Shown: in pieces, positions 43,714 through 52,197 of the stretch
Numbering within the stretch: the stretch's first letter is position 1
Layout of the letters: each line of letters opens with the position of its first letter
Source: Bosea sp. AS-1
GTDB lineage: Bacteria > Pseudomonadota > Alphaproteobacteria > Rhizobiales > Beijerinckiaceae
Direction of reading: 5' to 3'
Assembly: GCF_002220095.1 (NCBI RefSeq)
Contig: NZ_CP022372.1
Coordinates: 1,274,501-1,338,500, forward strand
Length of the DNA stretch: 64,000 bases
Position numbers and translations under genes: made by a program
Notes under the pieces: generated by a model
Told to the model about the DNA's origin: nothing
Database searches by the model: none
What the model saw: only the letters and a program-made list of their open reading frames with translations

Positions 43714-44667
43714 TCAAGGCCCTTCCGGTTCGCCGCCCTTGTCGAGATAGCGCTCGACCGAAACGACGACCTTGTCGTCGAGCTGGCCGATCGCCGTCTC
43801 GTCCTTGTCCTTGTAGGGGATCGCGCGCAGCACGTGCCGGATGGCGTTGAGCCTGGCGCGCAGCTTGTCGTTGCTGCGCACGACGAACCACGGCGCGGTC
43901 TCGGTCGACGTCCGGCCGAGCATCTCGTCGAAGGCGCGCGAATAGTCGTCGAAGCGCGGCAGCGCCTCGAAGTCGATCGGCGAGAGCTTCCAGCGCTTGA
44001 GCGGGTCGTGCCAGCGCGCATGCAGGCGGGTGATCTGCATCTCGCGGCCAATGGTCAGGAAGAGCTTGATCAGGCGGATGCCGCCACGTGCCAGCATGCC
44101 TTCGAAGACGGGCGCCTCGCGCAGGAAGGCCTCGGTCTCCTCGGGCGTGCAGAAGCCCATGACGCGCTCGACGCCGGCGCGATTGTACCAGGAGCGGTCG
44201 AAGAAGACGATCTCGCCGGCCGTCGGCATCTCGGCGGCATAGCGCTGGAAGTACCACTGGCCCTTCTCGGTATCGGAGGGCTTGGGCAGCGCGACGATGC
44301 GTGCCTGGCGTGGATTGAGATGCTGGGTGAAGCGGGAGATGGTGCCGCCCTTGCCGGCGCCGTCGCGGCCCTCGAAGACGATGACGATGCGCTCGCCCTG
44401 CTTGCTGGCCCAGCGCGTCAGCTTCTGCAGCTCGATCTGCAGCGGCTCCATCTCGCGGTTGTAGCGCTTGCGCTTCATCCGCTTGCCATAGGGGTAGTCG
44501 CCGCTGTGGTAGGCAGCGTCGATGATCCACTCCGGCAGGGTATCGGCCTCGATGTCGAAGTCCTTCGCCTTGGCGGGTCTGCGGCCGGACTTGTCCTTCC
44601 GCGGGGCTTTCGCCGTGGGCAGCGCAATGACGTTCTTGACCTCAGCGCCTGAGAATTTCTTCGCCAT
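43714..44667 (-). CDS. ppk2: Polyphosphate kinase 2
   Basis: 317 aa. A PPK2-family P-loop kinase that moves phosphate between polyphosphate and nucleoside di- or triphosphates. Walker A is GRDGAGKGG, the lid is near QARIVALPKPSDTEKGQWYF, and Walker B is in FFDRSWYNRAGVERVMGF. The one-domain length fits class I PPK2. The charged N-terminal 40 residues are probably disordered. ATG 44667 is used, with GAGGAGCGG upstream. It is divergent from phoR and thus sits beside the phosphate regulon; no Pho box was seen before it. Confidence 0.94.
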   Translation of the reverse strand: MAKKFSGAEVKNVIALPTAKAPRKDKSGRRPAKAKDFDIEADTLPEWIIDAAYHSGDYPYGKRMKRKRYNREMEPLQIELQKLTRWASKQGERIVIVFEGRDGAGKGGTISRFTQHLNPRQARIVALPKPSDTEKGQWYFQRYAAEMPTAGEIVFFDRSWYNRAGVERVMGFCTPEETEAFLREAPVFEGMLARGGIRLIKLFLTIGREMQITRLHARWHDPLKRWKLSPIDFEALPRFDDYSRAFDEMLGRTSTETAPWFVVRSNDKLRARLNAIRHVLRAIPYKDKDETAIGQLDDKVVVSVERYLDKGGEPEGP

Positions 44668-44786
44668 CACCCGCTCCTCATTATCCGGTGAAGCCTAGCC
44701 GGCTGTCGCGCGGAAGGGAATTGACGCCTTCCGCGGTTATGCGCAGGAAGACCCTGCCGGTAACGACCGGCGAGCCCGAGCGTTCC

Positions 44787-45845
44787 ATGATCGACACCGC
44801 CGTCTTCCCCATCACCGCTGCGCGCGGCTTCGTCGAGGCGCTCGGTTCCGCCGTCGTGCTGCTCGACGAGTTCGGCGTGGCGCAGGCGCTCAGCCCGGCG
44901 ATGCGCGCGCTGATTCCGGGGCTCGAGATCGGCAAGCTACTGGCGCTCGTGCTGCGCGACCCCGACCTGATCGAGGCGATCGAGGCTGTCGCGCGGGACG
45001 GCGAGCGCAAGACGCTCGAACTCGTCGAACGCGTGCCGGTGGAGCGGACCTTCCGCATCCATATCGCCGCGCTTTCTGGCAGGGGCGAGCGGCGCCCGAC
45101 CCTGCTCACCTTCGAGGATCTGAGCGAGCAGCGCGTCATCGAACGCATGCGCGTCGACTTCGTCGCCAATGCCAGCCACGAGCTGCGCACGCCGCTCGCC
45201 TCGCTGCTCGGCTTCGTCGAGACCCTGCAGGGGCCGGCGCGCAATGACGAGCGGGCACGCGAGCGCTTCCTCGGCATCATGCGCGAGCAGGGCCTGCGCA
45301 TGGCGCGCCTCGTCGACGACCTGCTGTCGCTCTCCCGCATCGAACAGCGCGCCCATGTCGCACCGGACACGCCGGTCGATCTCGCCGGGATCTCGCGGGA
45401 GATCGTCGATTCCCTGACGCTGCTGGCGCGCGAGCGGGAGGTGACGCTGAAGCTGACGACACCGTCCGAGCCGCTGAAGGTGCCCGGCGACCGCGACGAG
45501 TTGCTGCGGCTGATGGAGAACCTCGTCGAAAACGCGATCAAGTACGGCAAGCGCGGCGGCGAGGTGGTGATCACGGTGGAGGCCCATGACGAGGAAGCCA
45601 GCGTCTGCGTCCGCGACGACGGGCCTGGCATCGCCCCGGAGCATCTGCCGCGTCTGACTGAGCGCTTCTATCGGATCGACACCGCGGCGAGCCGCGAGAC
45701 TGGGGGCACCGGCCTCGGCCTCGCCATCGTCAAGCACATCGTGCTGCGCCATCGCGGGCGCCTCACCATCGAGAGCAAGCCGGGGCAGGGCGCTGCCTTC
45801 AAGGCGATCCTGCCGCGTTTCGGCGTGGCGCGGGGCACGGCCTGA
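44787..45845 (+). CDS. phoR: Phosphate regulon sensor histidine kinase PhoR
   Basis: 352 aa from ATG 44787. In-frame starts at 44739 and 44688 exist, but the latter leaves only about 20 bp to the divergent ppk2 start. A PAS-like N-terminus (AVVLLDEFGVAQALSPAMRA) precedes the HisKA box FVANASHELRTPLASLLG and the HATPase_c domain: N box ENLVENAIKYGK, G1 DDGPGIAPEHL, G2 GGTGLGLAIVKH. No clear membrane helix, so signalling is presumably through contact with PstSCAB-PhoU. Partner of PhoB at 50752. Confidence 0.9.
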   Translation: MIDTAVFPITAARGFVEALGSAVVLLDEFGVAQALSPAMRALIPGLEIGKLLALVLRDPDLIEAIEAVARDGERKTLELVERVPVERTFRIHIAALSGRGERRPTLLTFEDLSEQRVIERMRVDFVANASHELRTPLASLLGFVETLQGPARNDERARERFLGIMREQGLRMARLVDDLLSLSRIEQRAHVAPDTPVDLAGISREIVDSLTLLAREREVTLKLTTPSEPLKVPGDRDELLRLMENLVENAIKYGKRGGEVVITVEAHDEEASVCVRDDGPGIAPEHLPRLTERFYRIDTAASRETGGTGLGLAIVKHIVLRHRGRLTIESKPGQGAAFKAILPRFGVARGTA

Positions 45846-45896
45846 ATCTTAACGATCCGCGACGGCCGGAGCCTTTGTGACGGTTTTCATGACGCG

Positions 45897-45914
45897 CTGT
45901 CATGTGGCTGTCAT
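45897..45914 (+). promoter_or_regulatory. Pho box upstream of pstS
   Basis: Two exact CTGTCAT repeats (45897-45903 and 45908-45914) are separated by GTGG, giving the 11-bp period of a PhoB dimer site. A weaker half-site, GGTTTTCAT, lies one period and a bit upstream near 45882-45890. It is 56 bp before the pstS start codon. Confidence 0.92.
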
Positions 45915-45969
45915 ACAGAAGGTGTTCTGACGTGGCGCTGCAAACAGCGACCCAATGAGGACATCTCAC

Positions 45970-46995
45970 ATGCGCAAGATTCTCGTTCTCGCGGCCGTTG
46001 CCGCCGGGATCGCCGGTTCCGCCCAGGCTGCCGACATCACCGGCGCCGGCGCGACCTTCCCCTTCCCGATCTATTCGAAGTGGGCCGAAGCCTACAAGAA
46101 GGAGACCGGCACCGGCCTGAACTACCAGTCGATCGGCTCGGGTGGCGGCATCCGCCAGATCAAGGCCAAGACCGTCGCCTTCGGCGCCTCCGACGCTCCG
46201 CTCAAGGGCGAGGAGCTCTCCAAGGACGGCCTGATCCAGTTCCCGACCGTGATGGGCGGCGTCGTGCCGGCCGTGAACATCGCCGGCGTCGAGCCGGGCA
46301 AGCTCAAGCTCTCGGGCGAGATCATCGCGCAGATCTATCTGGGCGAGATCAAGAAGTGGAACGACCCGAAGATCGTCGCTCTCAACGCCGGCGTCACCCT
46401 GCCTGACGCGAACATCAACCCGGTCTATCGTTCGGACGGTTCGGGCACGACCTTCGTCTTCACCGACTACCTCTCGAAGGTCTCGGCCGACTGGAAGTCG
46501 AAGATCGGCAACAACACCTCGGTGCAGTGGCCGGTCGGCATCGGCGGCAAGGGCAATGAGGGCGTCTCGGCCTCGGTCAAGCAGGTCGCCAACTCGATCG
46601 GCTATGTCGAGTATGCCTACGCCAAGCAGAACAAGCTTTCCTACGCCCTGATCAAGAACCACGACGGCAATTTCCCGATGCCGACGATCGAGGCTTTCCA
46701 GGCTGCCGCCGCCAATGCCAACTGGAAAGAGCAGCCGGGTTTCGGCATCTCGCTCAACGACCAGAAGGGCAAGGATGCCTGGCCGATCACCTCGGCGACC
46801 TTCATCCTGGTTCATGCCAAGCCTGAGAGCCCGGCCGACGTGCAGGCCGCGCTGAAGTTCTTCGACTGGGCCTACAAGAGCGGCGACAAGCTCGCCACCG
46901 ACCTCGACTACGTGCCGCTGCCGGCCAACGTCAAGGACGAGGTCCGCGCCGCCTGGAAGGGCGTGACCGACAACTCTGGCAAGCCGATCTTCTGA
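45970..46995 (+). CDS. pstS: Phosphate ABC transporter substrate-binding protein
   Basis: 341 aa. The signal peptide ends at AGSAQAADITG. Phosphate-binding loops are GAGATFPFPIYSKW, GSGGGIRQIKAK with FGASDAPL, and the SDGSGTTFVF helix start. High-affinity periplasmic phosphate capture. The start is ATG 45970, with GAGGA eight bases upstream. It is under a perfect Pho box. Two strong hairpins follow the stop, before pstC. Confidence 0.97.
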   Translation: MRKILVLAAVAAGIAGSAQAADITGAGATFPFPIYSKWAEAYKKETGTGLNYQSIGSGGGIRQIKAKTVAFGASDAPLKGEELSKDGLIQFPTVMGGVVPAVNIAGVEPGKLKLSGEIIAQIYLGEIKKWNDPKIVALNAGVTLPDANINPVYRSDGSGTTFVFTDYLSKVSADWKSKIGNNTSVQWPVGIGGKGNEGVSASVKQVANSIGYVEYAYAKQNKLSYALIKNHDGNFPMPTIEAFQAAAANANWKEQPGFGISLNDQKGKDAWPITSATFILVHAKPESPADVQAALKFFDWAYKSGDKLATDLDYVPLPANVKDEVRAAWKGVTDNSGKPIF

Positions 46996-47013
46996 TCGCT
47001 GCCGACTGACCAG

Positions 47014-47039
47014 GGCGAGGCGGGTTCCCCCGCCTCGCC
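47014..47039 (+). terminator. Strong hairpin after pstS
   Basis: GGCGAGGCGGG (47014-47024) and CCCGCCTCGCC (47029-47039) form a perfect 11-bp stem with loop TTCC. There is no T-run, so it more likely stabilises the pstS mRNA 3' end or partly terminates transcription. Confidence 0.65.
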
Positions 47040-47050
47040 GACATCATGCA

Positions 47051-47103
47051 GGCCCTCATCCTGAGGAGTTGGCTCTGGCGGAGCGCTCCTCAGGATGAGG
47101 GCC
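47051..47103. repeat. Palindromic intergenic element between pstS and pstC
   Basis: An 18-bp arm starting GGCCCTCATCCTGAGG (47051-47068) has its exact complement at 47086-47103, with a 17-bp spacer. The CCTCATCCTGAGGAG sequence is a dispersed intergenic palindrome familiar from Hyphomicrobiales genomes. Confidence 0.8.
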
Positions 47104-47172
47104 GAGGTGGACGCCACGCCGCATAGGTGGTTTGGGACTGCCTCGCCCGCGATACGACCGGAGCCTTGCGGA

Positions 47173-48144
47173 ATGACCGCCGTAACCGACATGAAAAGCA
47201 TTCCCTCGGCGCCGGCGATCCGGAAGACGCCGAAGGCGACCTTCGATGTCGTCTTCCGCAATGCGAGTTTCCTGGCCGCGCTGCTCGTCCTCGTCCTGCT
47301 CGCCGGCATCATGGTCTCGATGGTCGTCGGCGGCTGGCCGGCCTTCCGCGAGTTCGGTCTCGGCTTCATCACCTCGAGCGTCTGGGATACCCAGAACGAG
47401 CAATACGGCGCCTGGCCGGCGATCGTCGGCACGCTCTCGACGGCGCTGATCGCGCTGGTGATCGGCGTGCCGCTCTCGCTCGGCATCGCCGTCTACCTGA
47501 CACAGCTCGCGCCGGCCTGGTTCAAGAAGCCGGTCGCCACCGCGATCGAGCTGCTCGCCGCCGTGCCCTCGATCATCTACGGCATGTGGGGCCTGTTCGT
47601 CTTTGTGCCGCTCTTCGCGGCCTATGTGCAGATCCCGCTCTCGAACCTCGTCGAGGGCATGCCGGTCGTCGGGACCATCCTCTATTCGCGCTCGCCCTCG
47701 GGCCTCGGCATCTTCACGGCGGGCATCATCCTCGCCTTCATGATCGTGCCGTTCATCGCCTCGATCACCCGCGACATGCTGGAGCAGATCCCCTCGGTAC
47801 TGCGCGAGAGCGCCTATGGCATCGGTGCGACGACCTGGGAGGTCGTGCGCCACGTCCTGGTGCCGCAGGCCGGCGTCTCGATCATCGGCGCGGTGATGCT
47901 CGGCCTCGGCCGCGCGCTCGGCGAGACGATGGCGGTGACCTTCGTCGTCGGCAACGCCAACCGGCTCTCCTCCTCGATCCTCGATCCGGGCTCGACCATC
48001 GCCTCGCGCATCGCCAACGAATTCAACGAGGCGCTGGGCCTGCAGCTCAATTCGCTGATCGCGCTGGGCTGCATCCTGTTCTTCGTCACCTTCGTCGTTC
48101 TCGTCATCGCGCGGCTGCTGGTCGCCCGCGTCAAGCGCTACTGA
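47173..48144 (+). CDS. pstC: Phosphate ABC transporter permease PstC
   Basis: 323 aa. Six membrane helices with a long periplasmic loop after helix 1 ([20 protein letters not shown]) and the PstC motifs [33 protein letters not shown] (the ATPase-contact loop) and [19 protein letters not shown] 47173 with GGAG upstream. Followed 11 bp later by pstA. Confidence 0.96.
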   Translation: MTAVTDMKSIPSAPAIRKTPKATFDVVFRNASFLAALLVLVLLAGIMVSMVVGGWPAFREFGLGFITSSVWDTQNEQYGAWPAIVGTLSTALIALVIGVPLSLGIAVYLTQLAPAWFKKPVATAIELLAAVPSIIYGMWGLFVFVPLFAAYVQIPLSNLVEGMPVVGTILYSRSPSGLGIFTAGIILAFMIVPFIASITRDMLEQIPSVLRESAYGIGATTWEVVRHVLVPQAGVSIIGAVMLGLGRALGETMAVTFVVGNANRLSSSILDPGSTIASRIANEFNEALGLQLNSLIALGCILFFVTFVVLVIARLLVARVKRY

Positions 48145-48155
48145 GGTCTTTCGCC

Positions 48156-49040
48156 ATGACCATGACGACCACGCCCCGCGAACTGCCCCATACCCCCTGG
48201 GGGCGCGTGCGCCAGTCGCGCCGCACCGCCGACCGGCTGATGAAGCTCATCGCCACCGGCTTCACCTTCTGCGCCATCTTCGTGCTGTTCTGGATCCTCG
48301 GCATGCTGCTGGTGAAGGGCATCGGCGGGCTCTCGCTCGCTACCTTCACCGCGGTCACGCCCGGTCCCGGTACCGAGGGCGGCGGCCTGGCGAACGCCAT
48401 CGTCGGCTCCTTCGTGCTGACCTTCCTCGGCATCGCCATCGCCACGCCGGTCGGCGTGCTGGCCGGGACCTGGCTCGCCGAATACGGCAAGGGCTCGAAG
48501 CTCGCGAACCTGATCCGCTTCATCAACGACATCCTGCTCTCGGCGCCGTCGATCCTGATCGGCCTGTTCGTCTACGTCATCCTGGTCGAGCCCTTCCGCG
48601 GCTATTCCGGCTGGGCGGGTGGCGTCGCGCTCGGCATCATCGCGATCCCGGTGATCGTGCGCACGACCGAGGACATGCTGAACCTCGTCCCCGGCCATCT
48701 GCGCGAGGCGGGTGCCGCGCTCGGCGCGCCGCCCTCCGTCGTGATCACCGGCGTGACCTGGCGCGCGGCCAAGGCGGGCATGGTCACCGGCATCCTGCTG
48801 GCACTCGCCCGCATCGCCGGCGAGACCGCGCCGCTGCTCTTCACAGCGCTCAACAACAATTTCTGGTTCTCGCCCTCGCTCACCGGCGGCGTTTCGAACC
48901 TGCCTGTGACGATCTACCAGTTCGCCTCCGCCCCCTATGAGAACTGGCAGCAGCTGGCCTGGGCGGGGTCGCTGATCATCACGGTCTCGATCCTGCTGCT
49001 TTCGATCATCGCCCGCCGCATCGTCGCCGGCGGCAAATAA
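48156..49040 (+). CDS. pstA: Phosphate ABC transporter permease PstA
   Basis: 294 aa with six helices. PstA marks: [37 protein letters not shown] (coupling loop) and [23 protein letters not shown] 48156 ([11 protein letters not shown]). Pairs with PstC to form the inner-membrane channel. Confidence 0.96.
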   Translation: MTMTTTPRELPHTPWGRVRQSRRTADRLMKLIATGFTFCAIFVLFWILGMLLVKGIGGLSLATFTAVTPGPGTEGGGLANAIVGSFVLTFLGIAIATPVGVLAGTWLAEYGKGSKLANLIRFINDILLSAPSILIGLFVYVILVEPFRGYSGWAGGVALGIIAIPVIVRTTEDMLNLVPGHLREAGAALGAPPSVVITGVTWRAAKAGMVTGILLALARIAGETAPLLFTALNNNFWFSPSLTGGVSNLPVTIYQFASAPYENWQQLAWAGSLIITVSILLLSIIARRIVAGGK

Positions 49041-49085
49041 GACTTGAATCCAACCCGGTCGCGCCCGACCTTGAGGACCATGTCG

Positions 49086-49886
49086 ATGCTTTCGACCCTT
49101 GAACTCTCCCCCCAGACGCTCGATGCCGAGGCCCCCGTCCGGATCGCGGTGAAGAACCTCGATTTCTACTACGGCGAGCACAAGGCGCTGAAGAACATCA
49201 ATCTCGACTTCCGCGATCGCCATGTCACGGCGCTGATCGGCCCCTCGGGCTGTGGCAAGTCGACCCTGCTGCGCATCTTCAACCGCATCTATTCGCTCTA
49301 TCCGGAGCAGCGCGCCGAAGGCGAGATCATGCTCGACGGCCGCAACATCATCGGCAAGGACGTCGACGTGAACGAGTTGCGCTCGCGCGTCGGCATGGTG
49401 TTCCAGAAGCCGACGCCGTTCCCGATGTCGATCTACGACAACGTCGCCTTCGGCATCCGCCTCTACGAGAAGCCGCCTAAGTCGGAGCTGGACGACCGCG
49501 TCGAGGGCGCGCTGCGCCGCGCCGCGCTCTGGGACGAGGTCAAGGACAAGCTGAAGAGCTCGGGCATGGGCCTCTCCGGCGGCCAGCAGCAGCGCCTGTG
49601 CATCGCGCGCACCATCGCGCAAAAGCCGGAAGTGATCCTGTTCGACGAGCCGACCTCGGCGCTCGACCCGATCTCGACGGGCAAGATCGAGGATCTGCTG
49701 GAGCAGCTGAAGAGCGACTTCACCATCGCCATCGTGACGCACAACATGCAGCAGGCGGCGCGCATCTCGCAGTACACGGCGTTCATGTATCTCGGCGAGG
49801 TCATCGAGTTCGCGCCGACCAACACGATCTTCATGAACCCCGCCAAGAAGCAGACGCAGGATTACGTCACCGGCCGGTTCGGCTGA
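49086..49886 (+). CDS. pstB: Phosphate ABC transporter ATPase PstB
   Basis: 266 aa. Walker [11 protein letters not shown]-loop [18 protein letters not shown], signature LSGGQQQR, Walker [13 protein letters not shown] and the H-loop IVTHN: a complete ABC ATPase of the PstB type. ATG 49086 has GAGGA at the ideal 8-base spacing; the in-frame ATG 49080 is only 2 bases from it. Confidence 0.96.
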   Translation: MLSTLELSPQTLDAEAPVRIAVKNLDFYYGEHKALKNINLDFRDRHVTALIGPSGCGKSTLLRIFNRIYSLYPEQRAEGEIMLDGRNIIGKDVDVNELRSRVGMVFQKPTPFPMSIYDNVAFGIRLYEKPPKSELDDRVEGALRRAALWDEVKDKLKSSGMGLSGGQQQRLCIARTIAQKPEVILFDEPTSALDPISTGKIEDLLEQLKSDFTIAIVTHNMQQAARISQYTAFMYLGEVIEFAPTNTIFMNPAKKQTQDYVTGRFG

Positions 49887-49904
49887 GCGGCGACGGAGGA
49901 AACC

Positions 49905-50624
49905 ATGACCGATCACATCGTCCGCTCCTACGACGCGGATCTCGAAGGCCTCCGCCGCAGCCTCGCCGAAATGGGCGGCATGGCCGAGCGCATGCTGGGC
50001 GATTCCACCGTGGCGCTGGTGCGCCGCGACACGACGCTCGCGCAGAAGATCATCAGCGCCGACCAGCGCCTCGACAACCTCCAGCGCGAGGTCGAGGAGA
50101 AGGCGGTGCTGACCATCGCCCGGCGCCAGCCGCTCGCCAACGACCTGCGCGAACTGATCTCGGCGATCCGCATCGCCGCCGATATCGAGCGCGTCGGCGA
50201 TCTCGCCAAGAACATCGCCAAGCGCGCCGTCGCCATCTCCGGGCAGTTCCAGCCGCCGCACCGCGCGGTGGTCGGGCTGGAGCACATCAGCCGGCTGGTG
50301 CAGGCGCAGCTCAAGGAGGTGCTCGACGCCTATGCGGCCGGCAATGAGCAGAAGGCGCTGGAGGTCTGGCGGCGCGACGACGAGATCGACGCCCTCTACA
50401 CTTCGCTGTTCCGCGAACTCCTGACCTACATGATGGAAGATCCGCGCAACATCACCTTCTGCACGCACCTCCTGTTCTGCGCGAAGAACATCGAGCGCAT
50501 CGGCGACCACACCACCAATATCGCCGAGACGATCCACTATCTCATCACGGGCGACTCGCTCGACGTAAACCGGCCCAAGCTCGACACGACCAATATCGAG
50601 GTCGAGGCGGTCACGGGTAGCTGA
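49905..50624 (+). CDS. phoU: Phosphate signalling protein PhoU
   Basis: 239 aa, all helical, with two PhoU repeats. Each carries the metal-cluster acidic pattern: IAADIERVGDLAKNIAKRA in the first, CAKNIERIGDHTTNIAETI in the second. PhoU links PstB to PhoR and restrains the Pho response when phosphate is plentiful. ATG 49905 with GGAGGAAA upstream, 18 bp after pstB. Confidence 0.96.
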   Translation: MTDHIVRSYDADLEGLRRSLAEMGGMAERMLGDSTVALVRRDTTLAQKIISADQRLDNLQREVEEKAVLTIARRQPLANDLRELISAIRIAADIERVGDLAKNIAKRAVAISGQFQPPHRAVVGLEHISRLVQAQLKEVLDAYAAGNEQKALEVWRRDDEIDALYTSLFRELLTYMMEDPRNITFCTHLLFCAKNIERIGDHTTNIAETIHYLITGDSLDVNRPKLDTTNIEVEAVTGS

Positions 50625-50639
50625 GCCTGCCGAAACCGG

Positions 50640-50738
50640 CGCGTCATTGCCTGGGTCGGCGGAGCGCCGGGCCAGGGATGGCGGGAGGGCGCCGGTCTGG
50701 CCGTGGTCGGGGCAATCCCGGCCATGACGAGCCCAAGA
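50640..50738. repeat. Diverged palindromic unit between phoU and phoB
   Basis: The right part (about 50698-50733, GTGGTCGGGGCAATCCCGGC then CATGACGAG) is an inverted relative of the units at 29786 and 36979. The left part starts GCGTCATTGCC and is more diverged. GGCCAG and CTGGCC could close an inner stem. Confidence 0.55.
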
Positions 50739-50751
50739 ACGGAAACAAGAC

Positions 50752-51450
50752 ATGGCGGCACGTATTCTGATCGTCGAGGACGAAGAGCCTCTGACCCTGC
50801 TGTTGCGCTACAACCTGGAGGCCGAGGGTTTCGAGGTCGACAGCGTGGCGCGTGGCGACGACGCCGAGCTGCATCTGCGCGACCACACGCCCGATCTCGT
50901 GCTGCTCGACTGGATGCTGCCTGGCCTGTCCGGCATCGAGCTCTGCCGCCGGCTGCGCTCGCGGCGTGACACCGAGCGCGTGCCGATCATCATGCTGACG
51001 GCGCGCGGCGAGGAGACGGAACGGGTACGCGGCCTCGCCACCGGCGCCGACGACTATGTCGTGAAGCCTTTCTCCCTGCCGGAGCTGACGGCGCGTATCC
51101 AGGCGCTGCTGCGCCGGGCGAAGCCGGGCCATGTCGCGGGGTTGCTGCAGGCGGGCGATCTCGAACTCGACCGCACGACGCGGCGCGTCCGCCGCGCCGG
51201 CAGCGAGCTGCATCTCGGGCCGACCGAATTCCGCCTGCTCGAATTCCTGATGCAGGCGCCGGGCCGGGTCTATTCCCGGGCCCAGCTACTCGACGCCGTC
51301 TGGGGGCGCGACGTCTATATCGACGAACGGACCGTCGACGTGCATGTCGGGCGCCTGCGCAAGGCGATCACCCCCGCCAATGCCAAGGACCCGCTCCGGA
51401 CGGTGCGCGGCGCCGGCTACGCCTTCGACGAGACCTTCGCGCGCGGCTGA
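50752..51450 (+). CDS. phoB: Phosphate regulon response regulator PhoB
   Basis: 232 aa OmpR-type regulator. The receiver's phospho-acceptor is D53 in LLDWMLPG, with the acidic pocket at EDEE (9-12) and the Lys in VVKPFSLPE. The C-terminal winged helix ends in VDVHVGRLRKAI and TVRGAGYAFDE. Activated by PhoR; binds Pho boxes such as 45897-45914. ATG 50752. It sits after phoU rather than beside phoR, an order common in alphaproteobacteria. Confidence 0.95.
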   Translation: MAARILIVEDEEPLTLLLRYNLEAEGFEVDSVARGDDAELHLRDHTPDLVLLDWMLPGLSGIELCRRLRSRRDTERVPIIMLTARGEETERVRGLATGADDYVVKPFSLPELTARIQALLRRAKPGHVAGLLQAGDLELDRTTRRVRRAGSELHLGPTEFRLLEFLMQAPGRVYSRAQLLDAVWGRDVYIDERTVDVHVGRLRKAITPANAKDPLRTVRGAGYAFDETFARG

Positions 51451-51459
51451 GAGGCGCAA

Positions 51460-51741
51460 TCACGAACGGTGGAAGAGCCGGCGCAGGCTATGCTTGGCGG
51501 CTTCCAGCGTCGTACGCCGCTTTTCCGGCAGGTTCCGGCCGGCGCGGTTGATATAGAAGGTCAGCATCGACATGGCCGAGCGGTAGGGGCTCGATTTGCG
51601 GCGCCGGCTATGCTCCGCCGAGCGCTTCAGCGAACGGGCGATGCGGCGCGGGTCGTCCTGCTTGAAGACATCGCTTTCGAGGTCGAGTGCGTCGCTCCTG
51701 CGAGTCACCCCGGCGGACCATTTGCGTTTGCCGGTAGGCAT
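51460..51741 (-). CDS. DUF3175 domain protein
   Basis: 93 aa, strongly basic. KRKWSAGVTRRSDALDLE, VFKQDDPRRIARSLKRSAE and SAMSMLTFYINRAGRNL match DUF3175 along its whole length. Function unknown; the composition suggests nucleic-acid binding. The start is ATG 51741, with GGAGG five bases upstream. The next gene on the strand ends 16 bp before it, so the two are probably co-transcribed. Confidence 0.85.
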   Translation of the reverse strand: MPTGKRKWSAGVTRRSDALDLESDVFKQDDPRRIARSLKRSAEHSRRRKSSPYRSAMSMLTFYINRAGRNLPEKRRTTLEAAKHSLRRLFHRS

Positions 51742-51757
51742 GAGCGCCTCCGTATTA

Positions 51758-52144
51758 TCAGGCGTTGGGGCCACCCTCGATGTCGGCGGCCCAGGCGAGG
51801 GCGGCTTCGCGCTCGGCCGGTGGGAAGGTGCGGATCTCGACGAAGGGGATCACCGGGGCAAAGAGGCGCGCCGTGCGGCCGAGCCAGCCCTCCTCGACGA
51901 TGATCGCCTCCTTCGGGAAGCGCCTGAGCTCCCAGAGCTTGCTGAAGCCGTAGCGGGCATCCGTCCAGGCCGCTGCGAGCGTCATGTCGCCGAAGGCAGT
52001 GAGATCGGCGAGGATCGAGACCTTCTCGTGCCGTCCCAGCCGCTCCTCGAGATCGGCTGCGACCCGCTCGATATCGGCGGGCTCGATCCTGCCGCTCAGC
52101 GCGATGGCCAGCACATGGTCGGGCGCAGGGAGAAAGGTGATCAT
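51758..52144 (-). CDS. STAS/SpoIIAA-like protein
   Basis: 128 aa. A compact alpha/beta protein beginning MITFLPAPDHVLAIALSGRI, with KVSILADLTAFGDMTLAAAW and ARLFAPVIPFVEIRTFPPAE. It fits the SpoIIAA-like (STAS-related) family PF11964, found singly in proteobacteria. No anti-sigma kinase partner nearby. The start is ATG 52144, with GAGGAGG seven bases upstream. Confidence 0.8.
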   Translation of the reverse strand: MITFLPAPDHVLAIALSGRIEPADIERVAADLEERLGRHEKVSILADLTAFGDMTLAAAWTDARYGFSKLWELRRFPKEAIIVEEGWLGRTARLFAPVIPFVEIRTFPPAEREAALAWAADIEGGPNA

Positions 52145-52197
52145 GACGGCTCCTCCTCTGCTTGCCCAACGCATGGCAGGCCCGGAGGTTGCGATGC

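Noticed and set aside
48138..50753. An 871-codon open frame antisense to pstA-pstB-phoU
   Set aside because: It lies wholly opposite three certain genes and gives a His/Arg/Asp-rich translation typical of antisense frames in high-GC DNA.
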